From Hydractinia symbiolongicarpus (lineage: Eukaryota > Cnidaria > Hydrozoa > Anthoathecata > Hydractiniidae): a stretch of DNA of 64,000 nucleotides. Shown one piece after another: positions 37,148 through 49,084 of this stretch. A model generated the notes under the pieces. That model searched no databases. It had not been told where the DNA came from and saw nothing but the letters and a program-made list of their open reading frames with translations. Every line of letters starts with the position of its first letter. Position 1 is the stretch's first letter. The stretch covers positions 1,426,001 through 1,490,000 of the forward strand of contig NC_079881.1 in NCBI RefSeq assembly GCF_029227915.1, given 5' to 3'. A program made the position numbers and the translations under genes.

Positions 37148-39173
37148 GTATACATTCGACTATACGGGCCAAGCCCGGGATGTACGGGAAATCGCGGGTT
37201 TTCGTTTGCCGGCGATTAAACCACTTTCATTAAGCGTCTCATCAAAAATGAAAACATTTATGAAAACTACAAGTCTCCTGCGTTTTAGTGATGAAAAAAT
37301 AATTTAAAAAATTGTTCGGGAAATGAGTTTACTCCCTGGGTACTTTCTTTGTATACTTTTGACTATATTGGCCGATCCAGGATTTACGGGAAATCGCAGG
37401 TTTTTGTTTGCCGGCGATTAAACTTCTTTTATTCAGCGTCTCATCAAAAATGAAAACATTTTTGTAAACTACAAGTCTCATGCGTTTTAGTGGTGAAAAA
37501 GTAATTTAAAAAATCGTTTGGAAAATGAGTTTACTCCCTGGGTACTTTCTTTGTATACTTTTGACTATACGGGCCGAATCCGGGGTTTACGGGAAATGGC
37601 GGGTTTTCGTTTGCCGGCGATTAAACTTCTTTTATTCAGCGTCTCATCAAAAATGAAAACATTTTTGAAAACTACAAGTCTCATGCGTTTTAGTGGTGAA
37701 AGAATATTTTAAAAAATCGTTCGGGAAATGAGTTTACTCCCTGGGTACTTTTTTGTATACTTTTGACTATACGGCCAAGTCCGGGGTTTACGGGAAATGG
37801 CGGGTCTTCGTTTGCCGGCGATTAAACTTCTTTTATTCAGCGTCTCATCAAAAATGAAAACATTTTTGAAAACTACAAGTCTCATGCGTTTTAGTGGTGA
37901 AAAGATAATTTAAAAAATCGTTCGGGAAATGAGTTTACTCCCTGGGTACTTCATTTGTATACTTTTGACTATACAAGCCAAGCCCGGGATTTAGGGAAAT
38001 CGTGGTATTTCGTTTGCCGGCGATTAAACCTCTTTCATTAAGCGTCTCATCAAAAATGAAAACATTTCTGAAAACTACAAGTCTCATGCGTTTTAGTGAT
38101 GAAAAAATAATTTAAAAAATCGTTCGGGAAATGAGTTGACTCCCTGGGTACCTTCTTTGTATACTTTTGACTATACGGGCCGAGTCCGGGATTTACGGGA
38201 AATCGCGGGTTTTCTTTTGCTGGCGATTAAACTTCTTTTATTCAGCGTCTCATCAAAAATGAAAACATTTTTAAAAACTACAAGTCTCATGTGTTTTAGT
38301 GGTGACAAAATAATTTAAAAAATCGTTCGGGAAATGAGTTTACTCCCTGGGAACTTTCTTTTTATACTTTTGACTATACGGGCCGAGTCTGGGGTTTACG
38401 GGAAATGGCGGGTTTTCATTTTCCGGCGATTAAACTTCTTTTATTCAGCGTCTCATCAAAAATGAAAACATTTTTGAAAACTACAAGTCTCATGCGTTTT
38501 AGTGGTGAAAAGATAATTTAAAAAATCGTACGGGAAATGAGTTTACTCCCTGGGTACTTTCTTTGCATACTTTTGACTATACGGACCGAGTCCGGGATTT
38601 ACGGGAAATCGCGGGTTTTCGTTTGCCTGCCATTAAACCACTTTCACTAAGCGTCTCATCAAAAATGAAAACATTTCTGAAAACTACAAGTCTCATGCGT
38701 TTTAGTGGTTAAATAATAATTTAAAAAATCGTTCGGGAAATAAGTTTACTCCCAGGGTACTTTCTTTGTATACTTTTGACTATACGTTCCGAGTCCGGGA
38801 TTTACGGGAAATCGCGGGTTTTCGTTTGCCGGCGATTAAACTTCTTTTATTCAGCGTCTCATCAAAAATGAAAACATTTTTAAAAACTACAAGTCTCATG
38901 TGTTTTAGTGGTGAAAAAATAATTTAAAAAATCGTTCGGGAAATGAGTTTACTCCCTGGGAACTTTCTTTTTATACTTTTGACTATACGGGCCGAGTCTG
39001 GGGTTTACGGGAAATGGCGGGTTTTCATTTTCCGGCGATTAAACTTCTTTTATTCAGCGTCTCATCAAAAATGAAAACATTTTTGAAAACTACAAGTCTC
39101 ATGCGTTTTAGTGGTGAAAAGATAATTTAAAAAATCGTACGGGAAATGAGTTTACTCCCTGGGTACTTCATTT
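35122..39173 (+). repeat. 10-monomer tandem duplication (2,026 bp x 2)
   Basis: Copies are 35,122-37,147 and 37,148-39,173. Pairs at 35,492/37,518 and 36,110/38,136 are 2,026 bp apart. The junction at 37,148 is a chimeric monomer: its left side is the 'acttcatttg' type and its right side the 'acattcgac' type, meeting at the shared 'ttgtatac'. The second copy ends at the same hexamer, 39,174. The duplication is absent from the first 31-monomer copy, so it postdates the 6.27-kb duplication. Confidence 0.88.
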
Positions 39174-40582
39174 GTATACTTTTGACTATACAATCCAAGC
39201 CCGGGATTTACGGGAAATCGCGAATTTTCGTTTGCCGGCGATTAAACCACTTTCATTAAGCTTCTCATCAAAAATGAAAACATTTCTGAAAACTACAAGT
39301 CTCATGCGTTTTAGTGGTTAAATAATAATTTAAAAATCGTTCGGGAAATAAGTTTACTCCCAGGGTACTTTCTTTGTATACTTTTGACTATACGGGCCGA
39401 GTCCGGGATTTACGGGAAATCGCGGGTTTTCGTTTGAGGGCGATTAAACTCCTTTTATTCAGCGTCTCATCAAAAATGAAAACATTTTTAAAAACTACAA
39501 GTCTCATGTGCTTTAGTGGTGAAAAAATAATTTAAAAAATCGTTCGGGAAATGAGTTTAGTCCCTGGGTACTTTCTTTGTATACTTTTGACTATACGGGC
39601 CGAGTCGGGGATTTACGGGAAGTCGCGGGTTTTCGTTTCCCGGCGATTAAACTTCTTTTATTCAGCGTCTCATCAAAAATGAAAACATTTTTCTAAACTA
39701 CAAGTCTCATGCGTTTTAGTGATGAAAAATAATTTAAAAAATCGTTCGGGAAATGAGTTTACTCCCTGGGTACTTTCTTTGTATACTTTTGACTATACGG
39801 GCCGAGTCCGGGGTTTACGGGAAATGGCGGGTTTTCGTTTGCCGACGATTAAACTTCTTTTATTCAGCGTCTCATCAAAAATGAAAACATTTTTGAAAGC
39901 TACAAGTCTCATGCGTTTTAGTGGTGAAAGAATATTTTAAAAAATCGTTCGGGAAATGAGTTTACTCCCTGGGTACTTTCTTTGTATACTTTTGACTATA
40001 CGGCCAAGTCCGGGGTTTACGGGAAATGGCGGGTCTTCGTTTGCCGGCGATTAAACTTCTTTTATTCAGCGTCTCATCAAAAATGAAAACATTTTTGAAA
40101 ACTACAAGTCTCATGCGTTTTAGTGGTGAAAAGATAATTTAAAAAATCGTTCGGGAAATGAGTTTACTCCCTGGGTACTTCATTTGTATACTTTTGACTA
40201 TACAAGCCAAGCCCGGGATTTAAGGAAATCGTGGTATTTCGTTTGCCGGCGATTAAACCTCTTTCATTAAGCGTCTCATCAAAAATGAAAACATTTCTGA
40301 AAACTACAAGTCTCATGCGTTTTAGTGATGAAAAAATAATTTAAAAAATCGTTCGGGAAATGAGTTTACTCCCTGGGTACCTTCTTTGTATACTTTTGAC
40401 GATACGGGCCGAGTCCGGGATTTACGGGAAATCGCGGGTTTTCTTTTGCCGACGATTAAAATTCTTTTATTCAGCGTCTCATCAAAATTGAAAACATTTT
40501 TAAAAACTACAAGTCTCATGGGCTTTAGTGGTGAAATAATAATGTAAAAAATCGTTCGGGAAATGAGTTTACTCCCTGGGTA
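39174..40582 (+). repeat. Displaced end of the second 31-monomer copy
   Basis: This matches 30,875-32,283 at offset 8,299, the sum of 6,273 and 2,026. Markers are 'aagcttctcatc', the 'cgtttgagggcg' monomer, 'cattttt' followed by 'ctaaac', and 'gacgatac' (32,102 and 40,401). The match stops at about 40,582, where 'gggtac' continues as 'tatctttgc' and not as 'cttctttg'. That point marks what followed the unit before it was duplicated. Confidence 0.82.
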
Positions 40583-40870
40583 CTATCTTTGCATACTTTT
40601 GACTATACGGACCGAGTCCGGGATTTACGGGAAATCGCGAGCTTCGTTTGCCGGCGATTAAACCACTTTCACTAAGCGTCTCATCAAAAATGAAAACATT
40701 TCTAAAAACTACAAGTCTCATGCGTTTTAGTGGTTAAATAATAATTTAAAAAATCGTTCGGGAAATGAGTTTACTCCCTGGGAACTTTCTTTTTATACTT
40801 TTGACTATACGGGCCGAGTCCGGGGTTTACGGGAAATGGCGGGTTTTCGTTTTCCGGCGATTAAACTTCT

Positions 40871-40890
40871 TTTATTCATTTATTTGTCTC
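40871..40890 (+). repeat. 5-bp insertion variant in the middle segment (first of five)
   Basis: The normal 'ttattcagcgtctc' reads 'ttattcatttatttgtctc', a net gain of 5 bp that looks like local duplication of 'ttatt'. The same change begins at 41,484, 42,004, 42,820 and 54,280. The last pair is 11,460 bp apart, in line with the segmental duplication. All five sit in monomers that also have 'gggaactttc' or an adjacent 'agtcttatgtg'. Confidence 0.88.
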
Positions 40891-41613
40891 ATCAAAAATG
40901 AAAACATTTTTAAAAACTACAAGTCTTATGTGTTTTAGTGGTGAAAAAATAATTTAAAAAATCGTTCGGGAAATGAGTTTACTCCCTGGGTACTTCATTT
41001 GTATACTTTTGACTATACAAGCCAAGCCCGGGATTTAAGGAAATCGTGGTATTTCGTTTGCCGGCGATTAAACCTCTTTCATTAAGCGTCTCATCAAAAA
41101 TGAAAACATTTCTGAAAACTACAAGTCTCATGCGTTTTAGTGATGAAAAAATAATTTAAAAAATCGTTCGGGAAATGAGTTTACTCCCTGGGTACCTTCT
41201 TTGTATACTTTTGACGATACGGGCCGAGTCCGGGATTTACGGGAAATCGCGGGTTTTCTTTTGCCGACGATTAAAATTCTTTTATTCAGCGTCTCATCAA
41301 AATTGAAAACATTTCTAAAAACTACAAGTCTCATGCGTTTTAGTGGTTAAATAATAATTTAAAAAATCGTTCGGGAAATGAGTTTACTCCCTGGGAACTT
41401 TCTTTTTATACTTTTGACTATACGGGCCGAGTCCGGGGTTTACGGGAAATGGCGGGTTTTCGTTTTCCGGCGATTAAACTTCTTTTATTCATTTATTTGT
41501 CTCATCAAAAATGAAAACATTTTTAAAAACTACAAGTCTTATGTGTTTTAGTGGTGAAAAAATAATTTAAAAAATCGTTCGGGAAATGAGTTTACTCCCT
41601 GGGAACTTTATTT

Positions 41614-41723
41614 TTATACTTTTGACTATACGGGCCGAGTCCGGAGTTTACGGGAAATGGCGGGTTTTCGTTTTCCGGCGATTAAACTTCTTTTATTCAG
41701 CGTCTCATCAAAAATCATCATTT
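41614..41723 (+). repeat. 110-bp monomer with ~93-bp internal deletion (first copy)
   Basis: After 'tctcatcaaaaat' the text goes directly to 'catcatttgtatac', with the breakpoint at about 41,715-41,719. The skipped part is the whole AT-rich half, from 'gaaaacattt' through 'ctgggtactt'. This is the only class in the window that has lost nearly half a monomer. It breaks the 203-bp phase of everything downstream relative to upstream. The flanking upstream monomer has 'ccggagtttac', whereas the other two copies have 'ccggggtttac'. Confidence 0.9.
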
Positions 41724-42949
41724 GTATACTTTTGACTATACAATCCAAGCCCGGGATTGACGGGAAATCGCGAATTTTCGTTTGCCGGCGATTAAACCAC
41801 TTTCACTAAGCGTCTCATCAAAAATGAAAACATTTCTAAAAACTACAAGTCTCATGCGTTTTAGTGGTTAAATAATAATTTAAAAAATCGTTCGGGAAAT
41901 GAGTTTACTCCCTGGGAACTTTCTTTTTATACTTTTGACTATACGGGCCGAGTCCGGGGTTTACGGGAAATGGCGTGTTTTCGTTTTCCGGCGATTAAAC
42001 TTCTTTTATTCATTTATTTGTCTCATCAAAAATGAAAACATTTTTAAAAACTACAAGTCTTATGTGTTTTAGTGGTGAAAAAATAATTTAAAAAATCGTT
42101 CGGGAAATGAGTTTACTCCCTGGGTACTTCATTTGTATACTTTTGACTATACAAGCCAAGCCCGGGATTTAAGGAAATCGTGGTATTTCGTTTGCCGGCG
42201 ATTAAACCTCTTTCATTAAGCGTCTCATCAAAAATGAAAACATTTCTGAAAACTACAAGTCTCATGCGTTTTAGTGATGAAAAAATAATTTAAAAAATCG
42301 TTCGGGAAATGAGTTTACTCCCTGGGTACCTTCTTTGTATACTTTTGACGATACGGGCCGAGTCCGGGATTTACGGGAAATCGCGGGTTTTCTTTTGCCG
42401 ACGATTAAAATTCTTTTATTCAGCGTCTCATCAAAATTGAAAACATTTTTAAAAACTACAAGTCTCATGGGCTTTAGTGGTGAAATAATAATGTAAAAAA
42501 TCGTTCGGGAAATGAGTTTACTCCCTGGGTACTATCTTTGCATACTTTTGACTATACGGACCGAGTCCGGGATTTACGGGAAATCGCGAGCTTCGTTTGC
42601 CGGCGATTAAACCACTTTCACTAAGCGTCTCATCAAAAATGAAAACATTTCTAAAAACTACAAGTCTCATGCGTTTTAGTGGTTAAATAATAATTTAAAA
42701 AATCGTTCGGGAAATGAGTTTACTCCCTGGGAACTTTCTTTTTATACTTTTGACTATACGGGCCGAGTCCGGGGTTTACGGGAAATGGCGGGTTTTCGTT
42801 TTCCGGCGATTAAACTTCTTTTATTCATTTATTTGTCTCATCAAAAATGAAAACATTTTTAAAAACTACAAGTCTTATGTGTTTTAGTGGTGAAAAAATA
42901 ATTTAAAAAATCGTTCGGGAAATGAGTTTACTCCCTGGGAACTTTATTT

Positions 42950-43059
42950 TTATACTTTTGACTATACGGGCCGAGTCCGGGGTTTACGGGAAATGGCGGG
43001 TTTTCGTTTTCCGGCGATTAAACTTCTTTTATTCAGCGTCTCATCAAAAATCATCATTT
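42950..43059 (+). repeat. 110-bp monomer with internal deletion (second copy)
   Basis: The same join, 'caaaaat' to 'catcatttg', is at 43,051-43,055, followed by the linked 'gattgacggg' change. The identical breakpoint shows it was copied from the same ancestor as the 41.7-kb example. Confidence 0.9.
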
Positions 43060-45947
43060 GTATACTTTTGACTATACAATCCAAGCCCGGGATTGACGGG
43101 AAATCGCGAATTTTCGTTTGCCGGCGATTAAACCACTTTCATTAAGCGTCTCATCAAAAATGAAAACATTTCTGAAAACTACAAGTCTCATGCGTTTTAG
43201 TGGTGAAAATATAATTTAAAAAATCGTTCGGGAAATGAGTTTACTCCCTGGGTACTTCATTTGTATACTTTTGACTATACAAGCCAAGCCGGGATTTAGG
43301 GAAATCGTGGTATTTCGTTTGCCGGCGATTAAACCTCTTTCATTAAGCGTCTCATCAAAAATGAAAACATTTCTGAAAACTACAAGTCTCATGCGTTTTA
43401 GTGATGAAAAATTAATTTAAAAAATCGTTCGGGAAATGAGTTTACTCCCTGGGTACCTTCTTTGTATACTTTGGACTATACGGGCCGAGTCCGGGATTTA
43501 CGGGAAATCGCGGGTTTTCTTTTGCTGGCGATTAAACTTCTTTTATTCAGCGTCTCATCAAAAATGAAAACATTTTTAAAAACTACAAGTCTCATGGGCT
43601 TTAGTGGTGAAATAATAATGTAAAAAATCGTTCGGGAAATGAGTTTACTCCCTGGGTACTTTCTTTGCATACTTTGGACTATACGGACCGAGTCCGGGAT
43701 TTACGGGAAATCGCGGGTTTTCGTTTGCCGGCGATTAAACCACTTTCACTAAGCGTCTCATCAAAAATGAAAACGTTTATGAAAACTACAAGTCTCATGC
43801 GTTTTAGTGATGAAAAAATAATTTAAAAAATCGTTCGGGAAATGAGTTTTACTCCTTGGGTACCTTCTTTGTATACTTTTGACTATACGGGCCGAGTCCG
43901 GGATTTACGGGAAATCGCGGGTTTTCTTTTGCTGGCGATTAAACTTCTTTTATTCAGCGTCTCATCAAAAATGAAAACATTTTTAAAAACTACAAGTCTC
44001 ATGTGTTTTAGTGGTGAAAAAATAATTTAAAAAATCGTTCGGGAAATGAGTTTACTCCCTGGGAACTTTCTTTTTTTACTTTTGACTATACGGGCCGAGT
44101 CCGGGGTTTACGGGAAATGGCGGGTTTTCGTTTTCCGGCGATTAAACTTCTTTTATTCAGCGTCTCATCAAAAATGAAAACATTTTTGAAAACTACAAGT
44201 CTCATGCGTTTTAGTGGTGAAAAGATAATTTAAAAAATCGTTCGGAAAATGAGTTTACTCCCTGGGTACTTCATTTGTATACTTTTAACTATACAATCCA
44301 AGCCCGGGATTTACGGGAAATCGCGAATTTTCGTTTGCCGGCGATTAAACCACTTTCATTAAGCTTCTCATCAAAAATGAAAACATTTCTGAAAACTACA
44401 AGTCTCATGCGTTTTAGTGGTTAAATAATAATTTAAAAATCGTTCGGGAAATAAGTTTACTCCCAGGGTACTTTCTTTGTATACTTTTGACTATACGGGC
44501 CGAGTCCGGGATTTACGGGAAATCGCGGGTTTTCGTTTGAGGGCGATTAAACTCCTTTTATTCAGCGTCTCATCAAAAATGAAAACATTTTTAAAAACTA
44601 CAAGTCTCATGTGCTTTAGTGGTGAAAAAATAATTTAAAAAATCGTTCGGGAAATGAGTTTACTCCCTGGGTACTTTCTTTGTATACTTTTGACTATACG
44701 GGCCGAGTCGGGGATTTACGGGAAGTCGCGGGTTTTCGTTTCCCGGCGATTAAACTTCTTTTATTCAGCGTCTCATCAAAAATGAAAACATTTTTCTAAA
44801 CTACAAGTCTCATGCGTTTTAGTGATGAAAAATAATTTAAAAAATCGTTCGGGAAATGAGTTTACTCCCTGGGTACTTTCTTTGTATACTTTTGACTATA
44901 CGGGCCGAGTCCGGGGTTTACGGGAAATGGCGGGTTTTCGTTTGCCGACGATTAAACTTCTTTTATTCAGCGTCTCATCAAAAATGAAAACATTTTTAAA
45001 AACTACAAGTCTCATGCGTTTTAGTGGTGAAAGAATATTTTAAAAAATCGTTCGGGAAATGAGTTTACTCCCTGGGTACTTTCTTTGTATACTTTTGACT
45101 ATACGGCCAAGTCCGGGGTTTACGGGAAATGGCGGGTCTTCGTTTGCCGGCGATTAAACTTCTTTTATTCAGCGTCTCATCAAAAATGAAAACATTTTTG
45201 AAAACTACAAGTCTCATGCGTTTTAGTGGTGAAAAGATAATCTAAAAAATCGTTCGGGAAATGAGTTTACTCCCTGGGTACTTCATTTGTATACTTTTGA
45301 CTATACAAGCCAAGCCCGGGATTTAGGGAAATCGTGGTATTTCGTTTGCCGGCGATTAAACCTCTTTCATTAAGCGTCTCATCAAAAATGAAAACATTTC
45401 TGAAAACTACAAGTCTCATGCGTTTTAGTGATGAAAAAATAATTTAAAAAATCGTTCGGGAAATGAGTTTACTCCCTGGGTACCTTCTTTGTATACTTTT
45501 GACGATACGGGCCGAGTCCGGGATTTACGGGAAATCGCGGGTTTTCTTTTGCGGACGATTAAAATTCTTTTATTCAGCGTCTCATCAAAATTGAAAACAT
45601 TTTTAAAAACTACAAGTCTCATGGGCTTTAGTGGTGAAATAATAATGTAAAAAATCGTTCGGGAAATGAGTTTACTCCCTGGGTACCTTCTTTGTATACT
45701 TTTGACTATACGGGCCGAGTCCGGGATTTACGGGAAATCGCGGGTTTTCTTTTGCTGGCGATTAAACGTCTTTTATTCAGCGTGTCATCAAAAGTGAAAA
45801 CATTTTTAAAAACTACAAGTCTCATGGGCTTTAGTGGTTAATTAATAATTTAAAAAATCGTTCGGGAAATGAGTTTACTCACTTGGTACTTTCTTTGTAT
45901 ACATTCGAGTATACGGGCCAAGCCCGGGATGTACGGGAAATCGCGGG

Positions 45948-45958
45948 TTTTTTTTTTT
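45948..45958 (+). repeat. 11-T run replacing the 'ttttcgttt' segment (first of three)
   Basis: After 'atcgcggg' the normal 'ttttcgttt' is replaced by eleven T, which removes one CpG and adds 2 bp. The other two copies are near 49,996-50,006 and 50,606-50,616. The equivalent monomer in the older blocks (26,273; 32,544) keeps 'ttttcgttt', so the run arose after the 13.4-kb duplication. The 49,996 copy shares its left flank with 45,948; the 50,606 copy has a different left flank ('tatatggaccgag'). Confidence 0.88.
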
Positions 45959-48900
45959 GCCGGCGATTAAACCACTTTCATTAAGCGTCTCATCAAAAAT
46001 GAAAACATTTCTGAAAACTACAAGTCTCCTGCGTTTTAGTGATGAAAAAATAATTTAAAAAATTGTTCGGGAAATGAGTTTACTCCCTGGGTACTTTCTT
46101 TGTATACTTTTGACTATATGGGCCGATCCAGGATTTACGGGAAATCGCAGGTTTTTGTTTGCCGGCGATTAAACTTCTTTTATTCAGCGTCTCATCAAAA
46201 ATGAAAACATTTTTGTAAACTACAAGTCTCATGCGTTTTAGTGGTGAAAAAGTAATTTAAAAAATCGTTTGGGAAATGAGTTTACTCCCTGGGTACTTTC
46301 TTTGTATACTTTTGACTATACGGGCCGAGTCCGGAGTTTACGGGAAATGGCGGGTTTTCGTTTGCCGGCGATTAAACTTCTTTTATTCAGCGTCTCATCA
46401 AAAATGAAACAATTTTTGAAAACTACAAGTCTCATGCGTTTTAGTGGTGAAAGAATATTTTAAAAAATCGTTCGGGAAATGAGGTTACTCCCTGGGTGCT
46501 TTCTTTATATACTTTTGACTATACGGCCAAGTTCGGGGTTTACGGGAAATGGCGGGTCTTCGTTTGCCGGCGATTAAACTTCTTTTATTCAGCGTCTCAT
46601 CAAAAATGAAAACATTTTTGAAAACTACAAGTCTCATGCGTTTTAGTGGTGAAAAGATAATTTAAAAAATCCTTCGGGAAATGAGTTTACTCCCTGGGTA
46701 CTTCATTTGTGTACTTTTGACTATACAAGCCAAGCCCGGGATTTAGGGAAATCGTGGTATTTCGTTGGCCGGCGATTAAACCTCTTTCATTAAGCGTCTC
46801 ATCAAAAATGAAAACATTTCTAAAAACTACAAGTCTCATGCGTTTTAGTGATGAAAAAATAATATAAAAAATCGTTCGGGAAATGAGTTGACTCCCTGGG
46901 TACCTTCTTTGTATACTTTTGACTATACGGGCCGAGTCCGGGATTTACGGGAAATCGCGGGTTTTCTTTTGCTGGCGATTAAACTTCTTTTATTCAGCGT
47001 CTCATCAAAAATGAAAACATTTTTAAAAACTACAAGTCTCATGGGTTTTAGTGGTGAAATAATAATGTAAAAAATCGTTCGGGAAATGAGTTTACTCCCT
47101 GGGTACTTTCTTTGCATACTTTTGACTATATGGACCGAGTCCGGGAATTACGGGAAATCGCGGGTTTTCGTTTGCCGGCGATTAAACCACTTTCACTAAG
47201 CGTCTCATCAAAAATGAAAACATTTCTGAAAACTACAAGTCTCATGCGTTTTAGTGGTTAAATAATAATTTAAAAAATCGTTCGGGAAATAAGTTTACTC
47301 CCAGGGTACTTTCTTTGTATACTTTTGACTATACGTTCCGAGTCCGGGATTTACGGGAAATCGCGGGTTTTCGTTTGCCGGCGATTAAACTTCTTTTATT
47401 CAGCGTCTCATCAAAAATGAAAACATTTTTAAAAACTACAAGTCTCATGTGTTTTAGTGGTGAAAAAATGATTTAAAAAATCGTTCGGGAAATCAGTTTA
47501 CTCCCTGGAAACTTTCCTTTTATACTTTTGACTATACGGGCCGAGTCTGGGGTTTACGGGAAATGGCGGGTTTTCATTTTCCGGCGATTAAACTTCTTTT
47601 ATTCAGCGTCTCATCAAAAATGAAAACATTTTTGAAAACTACAAGTCTCATGCGTTTTAGTGGTGAAAAGATAATTTAAAAAATCGTTCGGGAAATGAGT
47701 TTACTCCCTGGGTACTTCATTTGTATACTTTTGACTATACAAGCCAAGCCCGGGATTTAGGGAAATCGTGGTATTTCGTTTGCCGGCGATTAAACCTCTT
47801 TCATTAACCGTGACATCAAAAATGAAAACATTTCTGAAAACTACAAGTCTCGTGCGTTTTAGTGATGAAAAAATAATTTAAAAAATCGTTCGGGAAATGA
47901 GTTTGCTCCCTGGGTACCTTTTTGTATACTTTGGACTATACGGGCCGAGTCCGGGATTTACGGGAAATCGCGGGTTTTCTTTTGCTGGCGATTAAACTTC
48001 TTTTATTCAGCGTCTCATCAAAAATGAAAACATTTTTAAAAACTACAAGTCTCGTGGGCTTTAGTGGTGAAATAATGAGTTTATGAGGAAATGAGTTTAC
48101 TCCCTGGGTACTTTCTTTGTATACTTTTGACTATTCGGGCCGAGTCCGGGGTTTACGGGAAATGGCGGGTTTTCGTTTGCCGGCGATTAAACCACTTTCA
48201 CTAAGCATATCATCAAAAATGAAAACATTTCTGAAAACTACAAGTCTCATGCGTTTTAGTGTTGAAAAAATAATTTAAAAAATCGTTCGGGAAATGAGTT
48301 TACTCCCTGGGTACTTTCTTTGCATACTTTTGACTATACGGGCCGAGTCGGGGATTTACGGGAAGTTGCGGGTTTTCGTTTGCCGGCGATTAAACATCTT
48401 TTATTCAGCGTGTCATCAAAAGTGAAAACATTTTTAAAAACTACAAGTCTCATGGGCTTTAGTGGTTAAATAATAATTTAAAAAATCGTTCGGGAAATGA
48501 GTTTACTCCCTTGGTACTTTCTTTGTATACATTCGACTATACGGGCCAAGCCCGGGATGTACGGGAAATCGCGGGTTTTCGTTTGCCGGCGATTAAACCA
48601 CTTTCATTAAGCGTCTCATCAAAAATGAAAACATTTATGAAAACTACAAGTCTCCTGCGTTTTAGTGATGAAAAAATAATTTAAAAAATTGTTCGGGAAA
48701 TGAGTTTACTCCCTGGGTACTTTCTTTGTATACTTTTGACTATATTGGCCGATCCAGGATTTACGGGAAATCGCAGGTTTTTGTTTGCCGGCGATTAAAC
48801 TTCTTTTATTCAGCGTCTCATCAAAAATGAAAACATTTTTGTAAACTACAAGTCTCATGCGTTTTAGTGGTGAAAAAGTAATTTAAAAAATCGTTTGGAA

Positions 48901-49084
48901 AATGAGTTTACTCCCTGGGTACTTTCTTTGTATACTTTTGACTATACGGGCCGAATCCGGGGTTTACGGGAAATGGCGGGTTTTCGTTTGCCGGCGATTA
49001 AACTTCTTTTATTCAGCGTCTCATCAAAAATGAAAACATTTTTGAAAACTACAAGTCTCATGCGTTTTAGTGGTGAAAGAATAT

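Larger units (their letters stand above)
40180..42540 (+). repeat. Local duplications (815 and 1,134 bp) with odd-length monomers
   Basis: The 'gacgatac' monomer occurs at 40,401, 41,216 and 42,350. The first step is four monomers. The second, 1,134 bp, is not a whole number of monomers because it includes a 110-bp deleted monomer and two monomers carrying a 5-bp insertion. The later relative at 53,810 lacks this 1,949-bp expansion, so the offset between the large copies falls from 13,409 to 11,460 bp across this zone. Confidence 0.8.
30885..44286 (+). repeat. 13.4-kb segmental unit, first copy
   Basis: The next segment repeats this one at offsets 13,402 (31,420/44,822; 32,023/45,425), 13,404 (33,484/46,888), 13,409 (39,719/53,128; 40,322/53,731) and finally 11,460 (42,271/53,731; 43,235/54,695). 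The changing offset reflects gain or loss of whole monomers inside the copies. The unit includes the boundary between the two 31-monomer copies near 32,272, which is found again near 45,673. The 13.4-kb event therefore came after the 6.27-kb event. Confidence 0.87.
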
